The position numbers were made by a program, and so were the translations under genes. Under the pieces are notes generated by a model. That model searched no databases, had not been told where the DNA came from, and saw nothing but the letters and a program-made list of their open reading frames with translations. From Molanna angustata (taxonomy: Eukaryota > Arthropoda > Insecta > Trichoptera > Molannidae), in the NCBI GenBank assembly GCA_963576475.1, contig OY754972.1:8423062-8487061 (forward strand): a stretch of DNA of 64,000 nt, written 5' to 3'. Each line of letters begins with the position of its first letter. The stretch's first letter is position 1. Of this stretch, positions 1-10,339 are shown piece after piece.

Positions 1-519
1 GCTCGTAGGCATCACCTTACAATTAATAATAAAATACGAAACCAAAGTTGTGAAAATAAACTCGTATGCGCCATAAACTAAACAAAAGATGAAATACTTA
101 ACATTTTATGGTGCCACATAAAACTTTATTATTCTTATCACTGGTGCGATCTTCAGTTTTTACCCCCACGACATTAAGGCCGTATTAAAAGTTACGTCAA
201 CTTTGGCCTCGAAAAATCTTTTATTTTCTAATGAAATTTAAGATGGCATCAAAGAAAAATGAAATTGTACCTATAGTTAAAATTAAGAGATGGCGTGTTT
301 TGAATTGGGACAATAATTATAAAAATAAAAATTATATTCAGCATTTCGTTCGCGTTAAATTTATATTTTGTGGAGTTTAGAGTGAATTCATTACACCGTT
401 TTACAAATGAACCTATTTAAAATAGTTAGTACTATTAGTTGGCTTTCGTCACACTTTTTTCAGCGTTTGTATTAGTCAAACGTATTTTTTTCTGGGTTAA
501 TATATTGATTTACATGTAA
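1..519. other. AT-rich intergenic sequence, no feature seen
   Basis: No open frame of useful length, no repeat shared with the rest of the window and no recognisable regulatory signal was seen. Confidence 0.5.
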
Positions 520-735
520 GAAATACCGACTGCTACGGCACAGTCGGTAAGCTGTTTGGATTCTGTAGGGGCTTCCTGGGTTCGATCCCCAGCAGAGGAG
601 AAATCTATTTAAATTAATTTCTCATCCGATTTTCAGATTCTCTGTTCTGGAAACACTGGTTAGTTGGAAGAAATCGGCATATAGCAATAAACTCATACTT
701 CGTTTAGAAAACACAAGACTTAAACATACAATACA
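520..735 (+). repeat. tRNA-derived SINE with LINE-like tail (SINE-1)
   Basis: A tRNA-like head ends in a B-box-like GGTTCGATCCC near 581-591. It is followed by a tail containing TGGTTAGTTGGAAGAAAT and a short inverted AT-rich motif. The same tail type is seen near 16.6 kb and 20.9 kb and in the 3' UTR of the LINE at 39.85-40.57 kb, which suggests LINE-driven mobilisation. The head does not fold cleanly enough to call a functional tRNA gene. Confidence 0.55.
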
Positions 736-878
736 AACATGGTTATATTTATTTATTTATTTATTTGGGAAGCCAACAGCTCATTTACATTTTTTATAAT
801 ACAAATTTTAACATAGACTTCAGAGCCAATAACAAGCTTTCCATCAATAACAAGAAAATACTGTAAACAACTCATGTT

Positions 879-883
<5 letters not shown>

Positions 884-920
<37 letters not shown>
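884..920. repeat. (CA)n microsatellite
   Basis: About 18 perfect CA units inside the 3' UTR of the flanking LINE. Confidence 0.95.
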
Positions 921-923
<3 letters not shown>

Positions 924-1020
924 CACATATACAATGTTGTTTGGGATGGATAGGAGGGTACGAGGGAGGAAAATTAGGAGCGTATCACCTTCAATATCTC
1001 GCGACGAAACTTATCATATT

Positions 1021-2142
1021 TCACATTGAAGATGTCCACCCCGCCCCGGCTGAGAACAACGTGTTATGAGAATCACATACGCGTGGAATTGTAGCATTCT
1101 TTCTGATATTTGTTCTACATACCGGAACATGTAAAAGTTCAGATCGGCGAACCATTCTACCTGGAACATGGATACCCACTAGGTTAACAAGCTCAGGTGA
1201 GTCGATGGCACCGTTCAGAATTTTATGCAGCAGCGATTGGTCGTGCAAGACTCTTCTAGATTCGAGAGTGTCGAGTCTGTGATATTTTAATGATTCCCTA
1301 TAGTCAGTAAAATTTAAATGAAATTTATGATTTAGGTAGTTAATGAATTTATGTTGTACTCTTTCAATTCTAGTGATATGTGTTACATATAAAGGGGACC
1401 AAATTTGTGTACAAAATTCAAGGTGGGGGCGTATATAGGTGGTGTATAAAGTATAAAAAGTGTTAATATTTCTGAAAGGCCTGCTTATGCGGATAATAAA
1501 TCCCAACATCTTATTTGCTTTGCTAATTATATTATTAATGTTTTCAATGTAATTTAACTTAGAATCAAGTATCACACCCAGGTCTCTTATATAATTGACT
1601 TCATTGATGTTCAAGTCATTGAAGGTATACGTGAAGTTTATCTTGTTTATGTTGTGGGTAAATGTTATTTTATTGCATTTCAATATGTTCAGCTTTAATT
1701 TATTTAATGTACAGTAAGAGTATAATCTGTCAAGGTCTTCTTGAAGTTTGTAGCAGTCGGTTATGGAGTTAATTGCGTAGTATACCTTCATGTCATCAGC
1801 AAATGCGAGATACGACGAATGAATAAAACATTTGTGAATGTCGTACGTGTAGATGTTAAATAAGAGAGGACCTAGGTGAGATCCTTGGGGGACACCTGAA
1901 GGAGGAACAAAGAAGCTTGATTTAAATCCTTCGACCTTCACTGACTGCATTCTATTCCGAACGTATGATGTAAACCACCTGAACAAGTCTCCATGTATGC
2001 CTAGGTTATGTAATTTTGATAGCAGTATGTCATGGTTTACTCTGTCAAACGCCTTAGCATAATCAGTATAAATCACGTCCACTTGGCGTCTTTTATCCAT
2101 GTTACTTGTGACGTACTCGGTAAGTGTAATAATATATAACAA
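1021..2142 (-). CDS. LINE reverse transcriptase, C-terminal part (373 aa, 5' truncated)
   Basis: This open frame is the C-terminal part of a non-LTR reverse transcriptase, which copies element RNA at a nicked target. Visible RT motifs are a DYAKAFD block near residue 27, PSGVPQGS at 81-88 and the catalytic FADD at 114-117, followed by the IRDLGV block and the thumb/C-terminal region with repeated HKI(L/V)NG-type motifs found in CR1/Jockey ORF2. A full ORF2 would be roughly 900-1000 aa, so the endonuclease and fingers are missing. The start Met is only the first in the frame, not a native start. The frame has no stop, so the copy is fairly young, but it cannot be autonomous. The minus strand is AT-biased like the surrounding sequence. 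CR1 versus Jockey is not decided. Confidence 0.88.
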   Translation of the reverse strand: MLYIITLTEYVTSNMDKRRQVDVIYTDYAKAFDRVNHDILLSKLHNLGIHGDLFRWFTSYVRNRMQSVKVEGFKSSFFVPPSGVPQGSHLGPLLFNIYTYDIHKCFIHSSYLAFADDMKVYYAINSITDCYKLQEDLDRLYSYCTLNKLKLNILKCNKITFTHNINKINFTYTFNDLNINEVNYIRDLGVILDSKLNYIENINNIISKANKMLGFIIRISRPFRNINTFYTLYTTYIRPHLEFCTQIWSPLYVTHITRIERVQHKFINYLNHKFHLNFTDYRESLKYHRLDTLESRRVLHDQSLLHKILNGAIDSPELVNLVGIHVPGRMVRRSELLHVPVCRTNIRKNATIPRVCDSHNTLFSAGAGWTSSM

Positions 2143-2410
2143 AGGGTCAGCAAATTCTCAATTCATAACAACATACACGACAAAACTACTAACGTATGAT
2201 TCAAATAGCTACACCATCATTCTATATTACAGCTTACAATAATTTAGTAATTAATATTATGTAACTAGTCTACCTCCTCGGAACAGGCCTAGCCTAGTGA
2301 GTTGGTACAAACAAACCCAATTTATTTGTCATATTGCTTAGTTTAAATAATGTGATTTTTGGTATTTGTAATAAAAATAATATATTCATTCGTTCGTTCT
2401 AGGTACCTTT

Positions 2411-2845
2411 ACTAGTTGCACGTAACACATGAGACCCAACTGTCGATAGCAATAGTATGTATAGTTAAAGAATAAGTACCAAACTATAAACCCATAAAGA
2501 CAAATTATTTAATATTTTAAGATATTTGGTTTTTTATACGACACATGTACCTAGGTATGTATGTCAAGATAGGATAGTATGGAGGTCAGTCCTTTGATCC
2601 TACCCGGAAAATGAAAACTGCATGATGGTATGTATGTATGTATGTTTGGAGATTAGTATCAAACAATTAAGTCTTCTTAGATATTGTGTGTAGGCGACTA
2701 CCATACAAATTGTATGAAGCAATGTCATCACTAAATTCAATTTTTATAAAAATTGTTAAAAAAAATTTGAATGTGATAATACAATGTTAATATTTTTTCT
2801 AGAAAATTAAATTATCTAGTTGGAGTGTTTCGGCTTTTTTGATAT
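2411..2845 (+). repeat. Family X DNA repeat, left half (split by gypsy)
   Basis: This is homologous to 44694-45115. It begins with ACTAGTTGCA and contains an internal CCAACTGTCGAT that is complementary to the right end (ATCGACAGTTGG), so the family has terminal-inverted-repeat character. It stops exactly at the gypsy 5' LTR and resumes at 9772. It is probably a non-autonomous DNA element with no coding capacity. Confidence 0.8.
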
Positions 2846-3149
2846 TGTAGCGTCGCTGCTTTCGACTACAAACAACAAGATAATATTTATCAGCGAGTGT
2901 CAGATGACACTCGCCAGCCAATGAAGAGATAGATGATGTCATCTTTTGATCAAGCAGCCGGGATCATAGGACACGCGGATGAGCGAGCGAGCGAGCCAGC
3001 CAGTCATTCCCGCGCGGGCCCCGTGTCGCCATCCAGCATTATCTCCTCACGTCACTTATTTTACTTACATAAACATTTGTATTTCTTATCTATTGAATCT
3101 CATAAATACATTTATTATCAGTAGTTACGCGTATCACCCAATTCCCACA
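2846..3149 (+). repeat. 5' LTR (304 bp)
   Basis: It starts TGTAGCGTCG and ends CCCACA, and matches 9476-9771 apart from an extra GAGCGAGC and one C/T change near the 3' end. It contains a perfect 22-nt palindrome at 2893-2914, a CCAAT motif just after it, and a GC palindrome (CCCGCGCGGG). AATAAA-like sequence is absent; ATAAATA lies near the end. Confidence 0.95.
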
Positions 3150-3150
3150 G

Positions 3151-3163
3151 TGGTGAACCCGAA
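3151..3163 (+). promoter_or_regulatory. Primer binding site, tRNA-Trp-like
   Basis: TGGTGAACCCGAA lies one base after the 5' LTR. It matches the complement of the insect tRNA-Trp 3' end (TGGTGACCCCGAC) at 11 of 13 positions. A perfect version is present at 53370-53387. Confidence 0.75.
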
Positions 3164-3216
3164 ATAAAAACAAGGAATTTACGCGAACTCAAGTGAAAAG
3201 TGCAACTAATAAATAC

Positions 3217-3870
3217 TTGGGCAATATTCCATTGAAAAGGGTTGACTCAATACGGGATCTTGGGGTAATATTTGACTCTGGACTGACGTTCAAGTGTCAT
3301 ATAGACGACATTGTGGCTCGCGCAAGACGAACAGCAGGGTTCGTCTTGAGAACAGCAAAACCTTTCAAGAGAAATGAAAGTCTGATCACCCTGTTCCGTT
3401 CACTGGTGCAGAGCATACTTGAATACAACTCATGTGTTTGGAGTCCTCACTATGGAGTTGACATCGACCCGATAGAATCTGTCCAAAAATATTTTTTAAG
3501 AGTCATCACAAATAGAGCAGGGCTGTGTAATAGGTTGAGGACTTACGATAAACGTTTAGACTATTTCGGAACTACTAAACTCGAGACTAGACGACAAATA
3601 CATGACTTTACTATACTTCACAAAATTGTTAATGGTATCATAGATTCGAGACTTTTACAATACATACAATTTAACATTCCTAGAAGATCGTTGAGATTTG
3701 CCAATACCTTTCATGTCAGCATGCTTCGTACTAGCTTTATGTATTACAGTCCTATACCGATAATGTGTAGACAGTATAATGAGGTGACAAGGGAGTATCC
3801 TGATCTTGACGTGTTTGCCGATTCGCTGTCTGCTTTTAAGAAAAAAGTTAAGTTACGCCTGTTGGTTTAG
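3217..3870 (+). CDS. LINE reverse transcriptase, C-terminal fragment
   Basis: This frame encodes the thumb and C-terminal region of a CR1/Jockey-type RT. It starts just before an IRDLGVIFD block and contains a WSPHYG motif and a HKIVNGIID motif of the same kind as in the minus-strand LINE at 1.0-2.1 kb. The catalytic palm motifs lie upstream of the truncation and are absent, so the product is inactive. The open frame continues a little upstream into gypsy leader sequence by chance. The stop at 3868-3870 is the natural ORF2 end, followed by the 3' UTR. Confidence 0.85.
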   Translation: MGNIPLKRVDSIRDLGVIFDSGLTFKCHIDDIVARARRTAGFVLRTAKPFKRNESLITLFRSLVQSILEYNSCVWSPHYGVDIDPIESVQKYFLRVITNRAGLCNRLRTYDKRLDYFGTTKLETRRQIHDFTILHKIVNGIIDSRLLQYIQFNIPRRSLRFANTFHVSMLRTSFMYYSPIPIMCRQYNEVTREYPDLDVFADSLSAFKKKVKLRLLV

Positions 3871-4008
3871 AATGTCTCCGTGAAATTTAAATTTAAATTG
3901 AAATTAAAATTTACTTGATGTTTGAATGCTATTGCATGTTCTGTTAAGGATTTTTTTTTTCATTTTTTACTGTTTCTTAAAATGTCTAATTGTTGTTTAA
4001 TGGATGTA

Positions 4009-4244
<236 letters not shown>

Positions 4245-4423
4245 AATTAATGCTTTAATTTAATAATAGCTCATGAAATTTATTAATGTTGTGTGCATCC
4301 ATTATTGGAAGTCCAGCATACTCATAGATAAAAACAAATATTTTGACATGAAAGTTATAAGCTGGATTTCTGTTGATGCGCCTTTATAAATAAATAAATA
4401 AATAAATAAATAATAAATACAAA

Positions 4424-5314
4424 ATGTACGCGCCAGAGAAAATAGAAACAGTCGGTCGTATTTCAGTAAGGATACCCATTTTCTATCCAGACGATCCGGA
4501 AATGTGGTTCCACATAGTGGAAAGTAGTTTCGAAGTGAGCGGGATAACGGCCGACAAGACTAAGTACGGCTACATCTTAGGAGCCCTAGAGCCTCGCTGG
4601 GCTACCGAAGTACGCGACTTGGTAGTCAATCCACCAGCGATCGGGGCGTACGAAAAGCTGAAATCAGAGCTCATCCGCCGACTAAGTTCCACACAGGAAC
4701 AAAAAACTAGACGTTTGCTGGAACACGAAGAGATTGGGGACAGAAAGCCTTCACAATTCCTCCGCCATTTAAGAGCACTCGCTGGGACAACCGTTGGGGA
4801 TGATATCCTCAAAACGCTTTGGTTGAGCCGACTCCCACACAATATGCAAGTAGTTCTAGCTACGCAGAAAGACGCGACGTTGGACCGCATGGCTGAAACA
4901 GCGGATGCCGTGGGTGAGGTCGCCCCCGCACACAGACCACCAATAATTGCGGAGGCGGAATTATCTCTCGCCTCCCGATTTGAGAGCCTTGTTGGTCGGT
5001 TCGACAACCTCGCTACTACAGTAACGAACGAGATAGCAGCCGTGCGCAGAATTGATAACACGCCTTGGGAATACAGACGAAGCCAACATCGCGACCGCTA
5101 CCCGACACCAAACAGATCATATTCCAGACAGCGATATGACTCACGTCGACGAAGTGAGATGAGCCCGTCACCTAGCAGGCGTGGGCAGGCATGGACCAAC
5201 GAATCTACTTGTTGGTATCACAAACGATTCGGTGCACAGGCCCAGCGGTGCACACCGCCTTGCGATAAAGCCGAACATACACCGCAGTCGGGAAACGACT
5301 CGGGCAGTCACTAA
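4424..5314 (+). CDS. gag: Gypsy element 1 Gag (296 aa)
   Basis: This is the structural protein that forms the element's cytoplasmic particle and packages its RNA. The N-terminal two thirds resemble retrotransposon Gag capsid-like domains, with the aromatic motif [12 protein letters not shown] near residue 25 and the [19 protein letters not shown] block near 104. The tail is Arg/Ser-rich and basic. The C-terminus carries a CHCC knuckle (C-x2-H-x9-C-x3-C, from CWYHKRFG near residue 268) instead of the usual CCHC; this is a trait of the CsRn1 clade. The ATG follows the reconstructed short leader. The TAA stop overlaps the pol ATG as TAATG (5312-5316), and pol lies in the -1 frame. The frame has no damage. 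Confidence 0.92.
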   Translation: MYAPEKIETVGRISVRIPIFYPDDPEMWFHIVESSFEVSGITADKTKYGYILGALEPRWATEVRDLVVNPPAIGAYEKLKSELIRRLSSTQEQKTRRLLEHEEIGDRKPSQFLRHLRALAGTTVGDDILKTLWLSRLPHNMQVVLATQKDATLDRMAETADAVGEVAPAHRPPIIAEAELSLASRFESLVGRFDNLATTVTNEIAAVRRIDNTPWEYRRSQHRDRYPTPNRSYSRQRYDSRRRSEMSPSPSRRGQAWTNESTCWYHKRFGAQAQRCTPPCDKAEHTPQSGNDSGSH

Positions 5315-8300
5315 TGGCGACTAGCGACAACAGCCCATCCCCACGCCGTTTGTTCGTAACAGATAAAACAACAAAACTACCCTTTCTCATAGACACGGGA
5401 GCAGACGTGTGTGTGTTTCCGCGATCTAAAGTTCACGGCCACCGCGAAAAAACGGACTATACCCTCTCTGCAGCAAACGGCACGACAATCGCAACATATG
5501 GAACCATCGTTTTGACACTTAATTTGGGACTTCGACGCGACATCACGTGGAGATTTGTGATCGCGAATGTGACACGTCCCATCATCGGCAGTGATTTACT
5601 AGCACACTATGATTTACTCGTCGACATACGCAATCAAAGACTCATAGATCAGATTACAAACCTGACTTCACTCGGTCGCAGCTCAGTAGTAAACACGCTT
5701 TCCATCAAAACCGTCACGGGCACGACAATATTTCACCAATTGTTATTAAATTTTCCTGACCTTACACGCCCTTGCGGCACCATACGAGAACCACGACATT
5801 CTACACAGCACCACATACGCACAACCCCGGGCCCACCAGTCGCAGAGCGTCCTAGACGTCTCGCCCCTGAGAGATTGGCAGCGGCTAAACAAGAATTTGA
5901 CGCAATGGTTCGAATTGGAATCGCGCGTCCATCGGAGAGCCCATGGGCATCGCCTTTACATCTCGTACCCAAAACAGATAAACAATGGAGACCATGCGGA
6001 GACTACCGCAGTCTGAACGCAAGGACAATACCGGACCGATATCCAGTGCGACATATCGAAGATTTTGCACACACCCTAAGAGACAAAAAGTTATTTTCTA
6101 CCCTTGACCTCGTCCGGGCATATAACCAAATACCTGTTGCGCCGGAGGACATACAGAAAACGGCGATTACGACCCCATTCGGTCTTTTCGAATTCCCTTT
6201 CATGTCTTTCGGCCTTTCCAATGCAGCTCAAACTTTCCAAAGATTTATTCACGAAGTGCTACATGGACTCGACTTCGCATACGCATACATAGATGATATT
6301 CTTATAGCATCTGACAGCGAAGAAGATCACCTCGCACATCTCAAGACACTTTTTACTCGTTTACAACAATACGGGGTAGTTATTAACGCAGCTAAATGCA
6401 AATTCGGCGAGCCAGAAGTAAAATTTCTGGGATACCTTGTTTCCAGCAACGGGACACGCCCGTTACCAGACAAAGTAGAAGCGATCGCCAATTTCGCACG
6501 CCCTAAAACTATTAAAGAATTACGACGATTCCTCGGTGCACTAAATTTCTACCGACGTTTTATACCTAAAGCAGCAGACATACAGGCTCCCCTCAATACT
6601 TTTCTACAGAATAACGCAAAAGGAAGACAACCGGTTCCTTGGACCCCAGAGACAACCAAAGCCTTTGAGGAGTGCAAGAAATCACTCTGCGAGGCGACTA
6701 TGCTAAAGCACCCGACGCACGACGCACATCTAGCTATTGTTACAGATGCATCAGATACCGCAGTAGGCGCAGTTCTCCAGCAAAAGGTTGACAACACATG
6801 GGAACCCTTAGCCTTTTTCTCAAAGAAACTAAGCCCGGCAGAAGCGAAATACGGAGCATATGACAGAGAATTACTAGCGATTTATCTAGCCATCAAACAT
6901 TTTAGACATATGGTAGAGGCGCGCATTTTTACGATAATTACTGACCACAAACCAATCACTTTCGCCTTTAAACAAAAATTAGACAAGTGCTCGCCACGAC
7001 AATTTCGACACTTAGATTACATTTCTCAATTCTCTACGGACATCCGTCACATAGCTGGCAAGGAAAATGTTGTAGCCGACGCCCTCTCACGAGTGGAATC
7101 CTTAGAATGTGCTATTGATCTCGAAGCACTCGCAGCAGATCAAACTCAGGACAAAGAACTAAAAATTTATTTGCACGATGATAGAACGGCACTCCAACTC
7201 AAACAAATACCGATTCCAGGCACAGATACGACTATTTTCTGCGACATTAAAACACCAAAAGCAAGACCATTCGTTACCAAAAAACTAAGAAAACAAACCT
7301 TTAATTATATTCATGGCCTAGCACACCCAGGCATTAAGACAACCACAAGACTGATGACATCAAGATTCGTCTGGCCCTCCATAAACAAAGACTGTAGAAA
7401 GTGGGCGAAAGAATGCATACAATGTCAACAAAATAAGGTCACCCGTCATGTGACAGCACCCTGCGGGACGTTCACACCTCCATCGGCACGATTCGAGCAT
7501 GTTCATATAGATATCGTTATTCTTCCCCCATCAGAAGGTTACAGGTACTGTCTTACATGCGTAGATCGTTTTACAAGATGGCCGGAAGCGTTCCCCATGC
7601 AAGATCAAGAAGCTGAAACCGTGGCACGCATTTTTTACGCAGGGTGGATCGCACGTTTCGGCTCACCTGCAAGGATAACTACCGATCAAGGCCGGCAGTT
7701 CGAATCCCGCCTGTTCAAGCAACTTAACTGTTTGGCAGGTTCGACTCATTTCAGGACAACAGCCTACCATCCAGAAGCCAATGGCATGGTAGAACGCTTG
7801 CACAGACAATTAAAAGCAGCTATCCGTTGCCATCAAACAGAGCGATGGACGGAATCACTGCCCACGGTCCTCATGGGTCTCCGCGCAGCATGGCGAGAAG
7901 ACCTTAAAACCACTTCAGCCGAGTTGGTATACGGGGAGCCGTTTCGCCTACCGGGAGAGTTTCTGACGGAACAACCACACGCAGTAATGGGGGAAGCGAG
8001 TGACTTTGCAAAAACACTCCGCAGAAGTTTTCAGGATCTACGACCTACTGATGCCAAACACCACACAGAACGAAAACCCTTCATATTCAAGGACCTTGAA
8101 ACGGCGACGCACGTTTTCGTACGTAAAGATATGGTCAGAGGGATTTTGCAACCCCCATACGAAGGGCCTTTCAGGGTTGTCCGCCGCAGAGATAAAACAC
8201 TTACCTTGGACATCCGCGATAAGGAAATAACAGTATCCATAGACAGAGTAAAACCAGCCTATATCGCAATAGAAGATACCCTCGATAAACAGGCGCCAAG

Positions 8301-8427
8301 CTTAAATCTCTCAACAAGAACACACAACCCTCCAGGAAACCCACAGCAAACACATGTAGTACCAACCAACCCTGTTACCGTAACCCGTTATGGGAGGAAA
8401 GTCCATTTCCCGGAACGTTTCAAGTGA
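5314..8427 (+). CDS. pol: Gypsy element 1 Pol: protease, RT, RNase H, integrase (1037 aa)
   Basis: This polyprotein supplies replication and integration enzymes. The order is: aspartic protease (DTGAD at residues 27-31, flap-like [10 protein letters not shown]), reverse transcriptase ([15 protein letters not shown] block; YIDD catalytic motif at 325-328), RNase H (TDAS near 478, YDREL), then integrase with an HHCC zinc domain (from about 667, ending CIQCQ) and a D,D-35-E core with Asp near 732, Asp near 791 in TTDQGRQF and Glu near 827 in NGMVERLH. The C-terminal tail has no chromodomain that I can see. The frame is intact and full length. It begins with the ATG that overlaps the gag stop, and no canonical X-XXY-YYZ slip site is visible, which favours termination-reinitiation over frameshifting. 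Confidence 0.95.
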   Translation: MATSDNSPSPRRLFVTDKTTKLPFLIDTGADVCVFPRSKVHGHREKTDYTLSAANGTTIATYGTIVLTLNLGLRRDITWRFVIANVTRPIIGSDLLAHYDLLVDIRNQRLIDQITNLTSLGRSSVVNTLSIKTVTGTTIFHQLLLNFPDLTRPCGTIREPRHSTQHHIRTTPGPPVAERPRRLAPERLAAAKQEFDAMVRIGIARPSESPWASPLHLVPKTDKQWRPCGDYRSLNARTIPDRYPVRHIEDFAHTLRDKKLFSTLDLVRAYNQIPVAPEDIQKTAITTPFGLFEFPFMSFGLSNAAQTFQRFIHEVLHGLDFAYAYIDDILIASDSEEDHLAHLKTLFTRLQQYGVVINAAKCKFGEPEVKFLGYLVSSNGTRPLPDKVEAIANFARPKTIKELRRFLGALNFYRRFIPKAADIQAPLNTFLQNNAKGRQPVPWTPETTKAFEECKKSLCEATMLKHPTHDAHLAIVTDASDTAVGAVLQQKVDNTWEPLAFFSKKLSPAEAKYGAYDRELLAIYLAIKHFRHMVEARIFTIITDHKPITFAFKQKLDKCSPRQFRHLDYISQFSTDIRHIAGKENVVADALSRVESLECAIDLEALAADQTQDKELKIYLHDDRTALQLKQIPIPGTDTTIFCDIKTPKARPFVTKKLRKQTFNYIHGLAHPGIKTTTRLMTSRFVWPSINKDCRKWAKECIQCQQNKVTRHVTAPCGTFTPPSARFEHVHIDIVILPPSEGYRYCLTCVDRFTRWPEAFPMQDQEAETVARIFYAGWIARFGSPARITTDQGRQFESRLFKQLNCLAGSTHFRTTAYHPEANGMVERLHRQLKAAIRCHQTERWTESLPTVLMGLRAAWREDLKTTSAELVYGEPFRLPGEFLTEQPHAVMGEASDFAKTLRRSFQDLRPTDAKHHTERKPFIFKDLETATHVFVRKDMVRGILQPPYEGPFRVVRRRDKTLTLDIRDKEITVSIDRVKPAYIAIEDTLDKQAPSLNLSTRTHNPPGNPQQTHVVPTNPVTVTRYGRKVHFPERFK

Positions 8428-8824
8428 AATATAATACTTACAAAAAAAAAAGAACAATTATAATAATTAAGTGCAAATATACGTTGTTTTTCACAAATGA
8501 CATTGCAGTGACCTGGTACACAGGTAAAGTTTTTTTTGTGAACCAGGCATTCCGTGAATTCAATTGCTGACACCTACAATTAACTCTTGGCCACATTCCG
8601 TAATAAGAAACTAAATTCATTTTGTTTATTTTCCCACGAAAATATCACACAATGGAATCATATACATATTATAATATAATGTGTGATTTCGCGAACCGAA
8701 ACAATTACTACGAGGTCAGCATATTCAAACAAATGACTAACTAGAACATTCATTCCTTCTTTGATAAATAATGACACATTTAGCGCGCACAGTTCATAAC
8801 GTATTAATATAACACGACAACAAC
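8428..8824 (+). other. Spacer between pol and ORF3
   Basis: About 400 nt of AT-rich sequence with an A-rich start and no supported coding frame. A splice acceptor or a subgenomic start for ORF3 could lie here, but none can be assigned by eye. Confidence 0.4.
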
Positions 8825-9067
8825 ATGGGCAGCACAGAGTCCAAAGAAGAAATCGTCGTGGCACAGACTGCAGCAGGATCTGCTCAAGCCGAAACCTCGC
8901 ATATGGACAGGATAAACGTGGCGTCTTTCATCCTAGTCTGTACAGCAATACTTACAGGAGTAGGCTACCTGGCATACGAAAAACTAAAGAAAACGATAAC
9001 GAAGCAATTAGAAGAAAATTTTAACAGAAGGGGCCCTATACCTCCCCTACCAAGACATGTACCATAG
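8825..9067 (+). CDS. Gypsy element 1 ORF3: small putative myristoylated membrane protein (80 aa)
   Basis: I do not recognise a named family. The ORF sits where retroviral env or accessory genes lie, between pol and the 3' LTR. It starts MGSTESK, a good N-myristoylation signal (Gly2, Ser6, Lys7), in a favourable insect start context (CAACATGG). After a polar 30-residue head comes one hydrophobic segment (about residues 37-54, from ASFILVCTAIL to GYLAY), then a Lys-rich juxtamembrane stretch (EKLKKTITK) and a Pro-rich tail (PIPPLPRHVP) that could bind SH3- or WW-type domains. There is no signal peptide, no cysteine-rich ectodomain and no fusion motif, so it is not a classical envelope. A role in particle membrane targeting or budding is inference. 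Intact reading in a young element suggests it may be functional. Confidence 0.65.
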   Translation: MGSTESKEEIVVAQTAAGSAQAETSHMDRINVASFILVCTAILTGVGYLAYEKLKKTITKQLEENFNRRGPIPPLPRHVP

Positions 9068-9462
9068 TGAAAACAAAAACAATCCTAACTGACTTAAATT
9101 TAAAAAAAAAAAAACAAAGTGTGACAATGTGAACAACCTTCTAACTCAAATAAACATTCGAAATCAAAACAACCATAAATAAACAAACAATAACAAATCA
9201 TTAAAGTGTATAAAATAATAAATGAAAAGTAGCTGTAAGTGTTTTAAACATAGTGTAAATACCGTTAAATAAATAACACCGCATAACAAAACAATAACAT
9301 ATTGTGTTACAAGTTACAATAGTGCAATGGACTTCATTGTTTTATTTAACAAGAACGCAGTGGGCTAAGGTAATAACCTGCTGACCCATATCCACGAAAC
9401 ATGTGAGATAAGAAACGGACTCAGAACGCATCGGAATTTTTATCACATGTAACTCCGTTACC
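9068..9462 (+). other. Gypsy element 1 3' untranslated region
   Basis: A-rich sequence with several AATAAA-like words (e.g. around 9150-9270), then a short mixed segment leading to the polypurine tract. No open frame is supported. Confidence 0.55.
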
Positions 9463-9475
9463 AGGGCGAGGGTGA
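9463..9475 (+). promoter_or_regulatory. Polypurine tract
   Basis: AGGGCGAGGGTGA lies directly before the 3' LTR, the expected place for plus-strand DNA priming. It is interrupted by one C and one T. Confidence 0.7.
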
Positions 9476-9771
9476 TGTAGCGTCGCTGCTTTCGACTACA
9501 AACAACAAGATAATATTTATCAGCGAGTGTCAGATGACACTCGCCAGCCAATGAAGAGATAGATGATGTCATCTTTTGATCAAGCAGCCGGGATCATAGG
9601 ACACGCGGATGAGCGAGCCAGCCAGTCATTCCCGCGCGGGCCCCGTGTCGCCATCCAGCATTATCTCCTCACGTCACTTATTTTACTTACATAAACATTT
9701 GTATTTCTTATCTATTGAATCTCATAAATACATTTATTATCAGTAGTTACGCGTATCACTCAATTCCCACA
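9476..9771 (+). repeat. 3' LTR (296 bp)
   Basis: This matches the 5' LTR with one 8-bp unit fewer and about one transition. It is followed by ATAT, the target duplication. Confidence 0.95.
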
Positions 9772-10339
9772 ATATTTTTAAAAAAATTAGAAATAAAGGC
9801 AGTTAAACTCATAAATTTATCATAAAAAAAATATTTTTCTTAATAAAAAATGATTGAGAAACCCTTGATTTTTTTGAAAAAAAATTTGAGATTTTGTATT
9901 TTTCTATGTTTATACCAACTTTCAGCGTTCTAGCTTTTATGGTTTCTGAGATATACGGAAAAATAAACCAAAAATTCGAAAGCTGATAACCCCTGACTGA
10001 AACAAAAATTCACAATTCTGAGTATAAAAGTTTTGTAGGCTTATAAGTGTTTATATATTTTGAAATTTAGGGCTCTGTAAATTGAGCAGATCAAAAGTTA
10101 TAAGGGGGGGGGAGGACAGACACACACACAGACACACAAAACCCACATAAAATGTTCTATTCCGAATTCTGAGTTTATCCATGTATGGGAACATATATAC
10201 TGCGAGGCCTCTAGTTGGTGTTATTAGCATGCAAAAAGTCCACTACACCATACAAAATTTTCCTTCGTACACGCATCTTGGCTTAATAATGTCGATTCAT
10301 TCAGAGAATTGAATTCTCATGAAAGAATCGACAGTTGGA
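9772..10339 (+). repeat. Family X DNA repeat, right half
   Basis: This continues the homology with 45119-45740, including the G-run, the CA-rich ACAGACACACAC stretch and a terminal hairpin (GTCGATTCATTC...GAAAGAATCGAC), and ends ACAGTTGGA. Related right ends occur at 11.5, 12.6, 19.6-19.85 and 25.6 kb. Confidence 0.8.

Larger units (their letters stand above)
745..2142 (-). mobile_element. 5'-truncated CR1/Jockey-like LINE
   Basis: On the minus strand the element reads from the RT palm domain to a 3' UTR and ends in an (AAAT)n tail (747-766). Only the 3' part is kept, as is usual for target-primed reverse transcription. The 3' UTR holds a CA microsatellite. No endonuclease or ORF1 remains. 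Confidence 0.85.

Noticed and set aside
4570..5061. 163-codon minus-strand open frame inside gag
   Set aside because: Shadow of the plus-strand gag frame, with no domain.
5290..5314. Programmed -1 frameshift between gag and pol
   Set aside because: No canonical X-XXY-YYZ heptamer is visible in either element, and the ATG overlaps the stop exactly in both.
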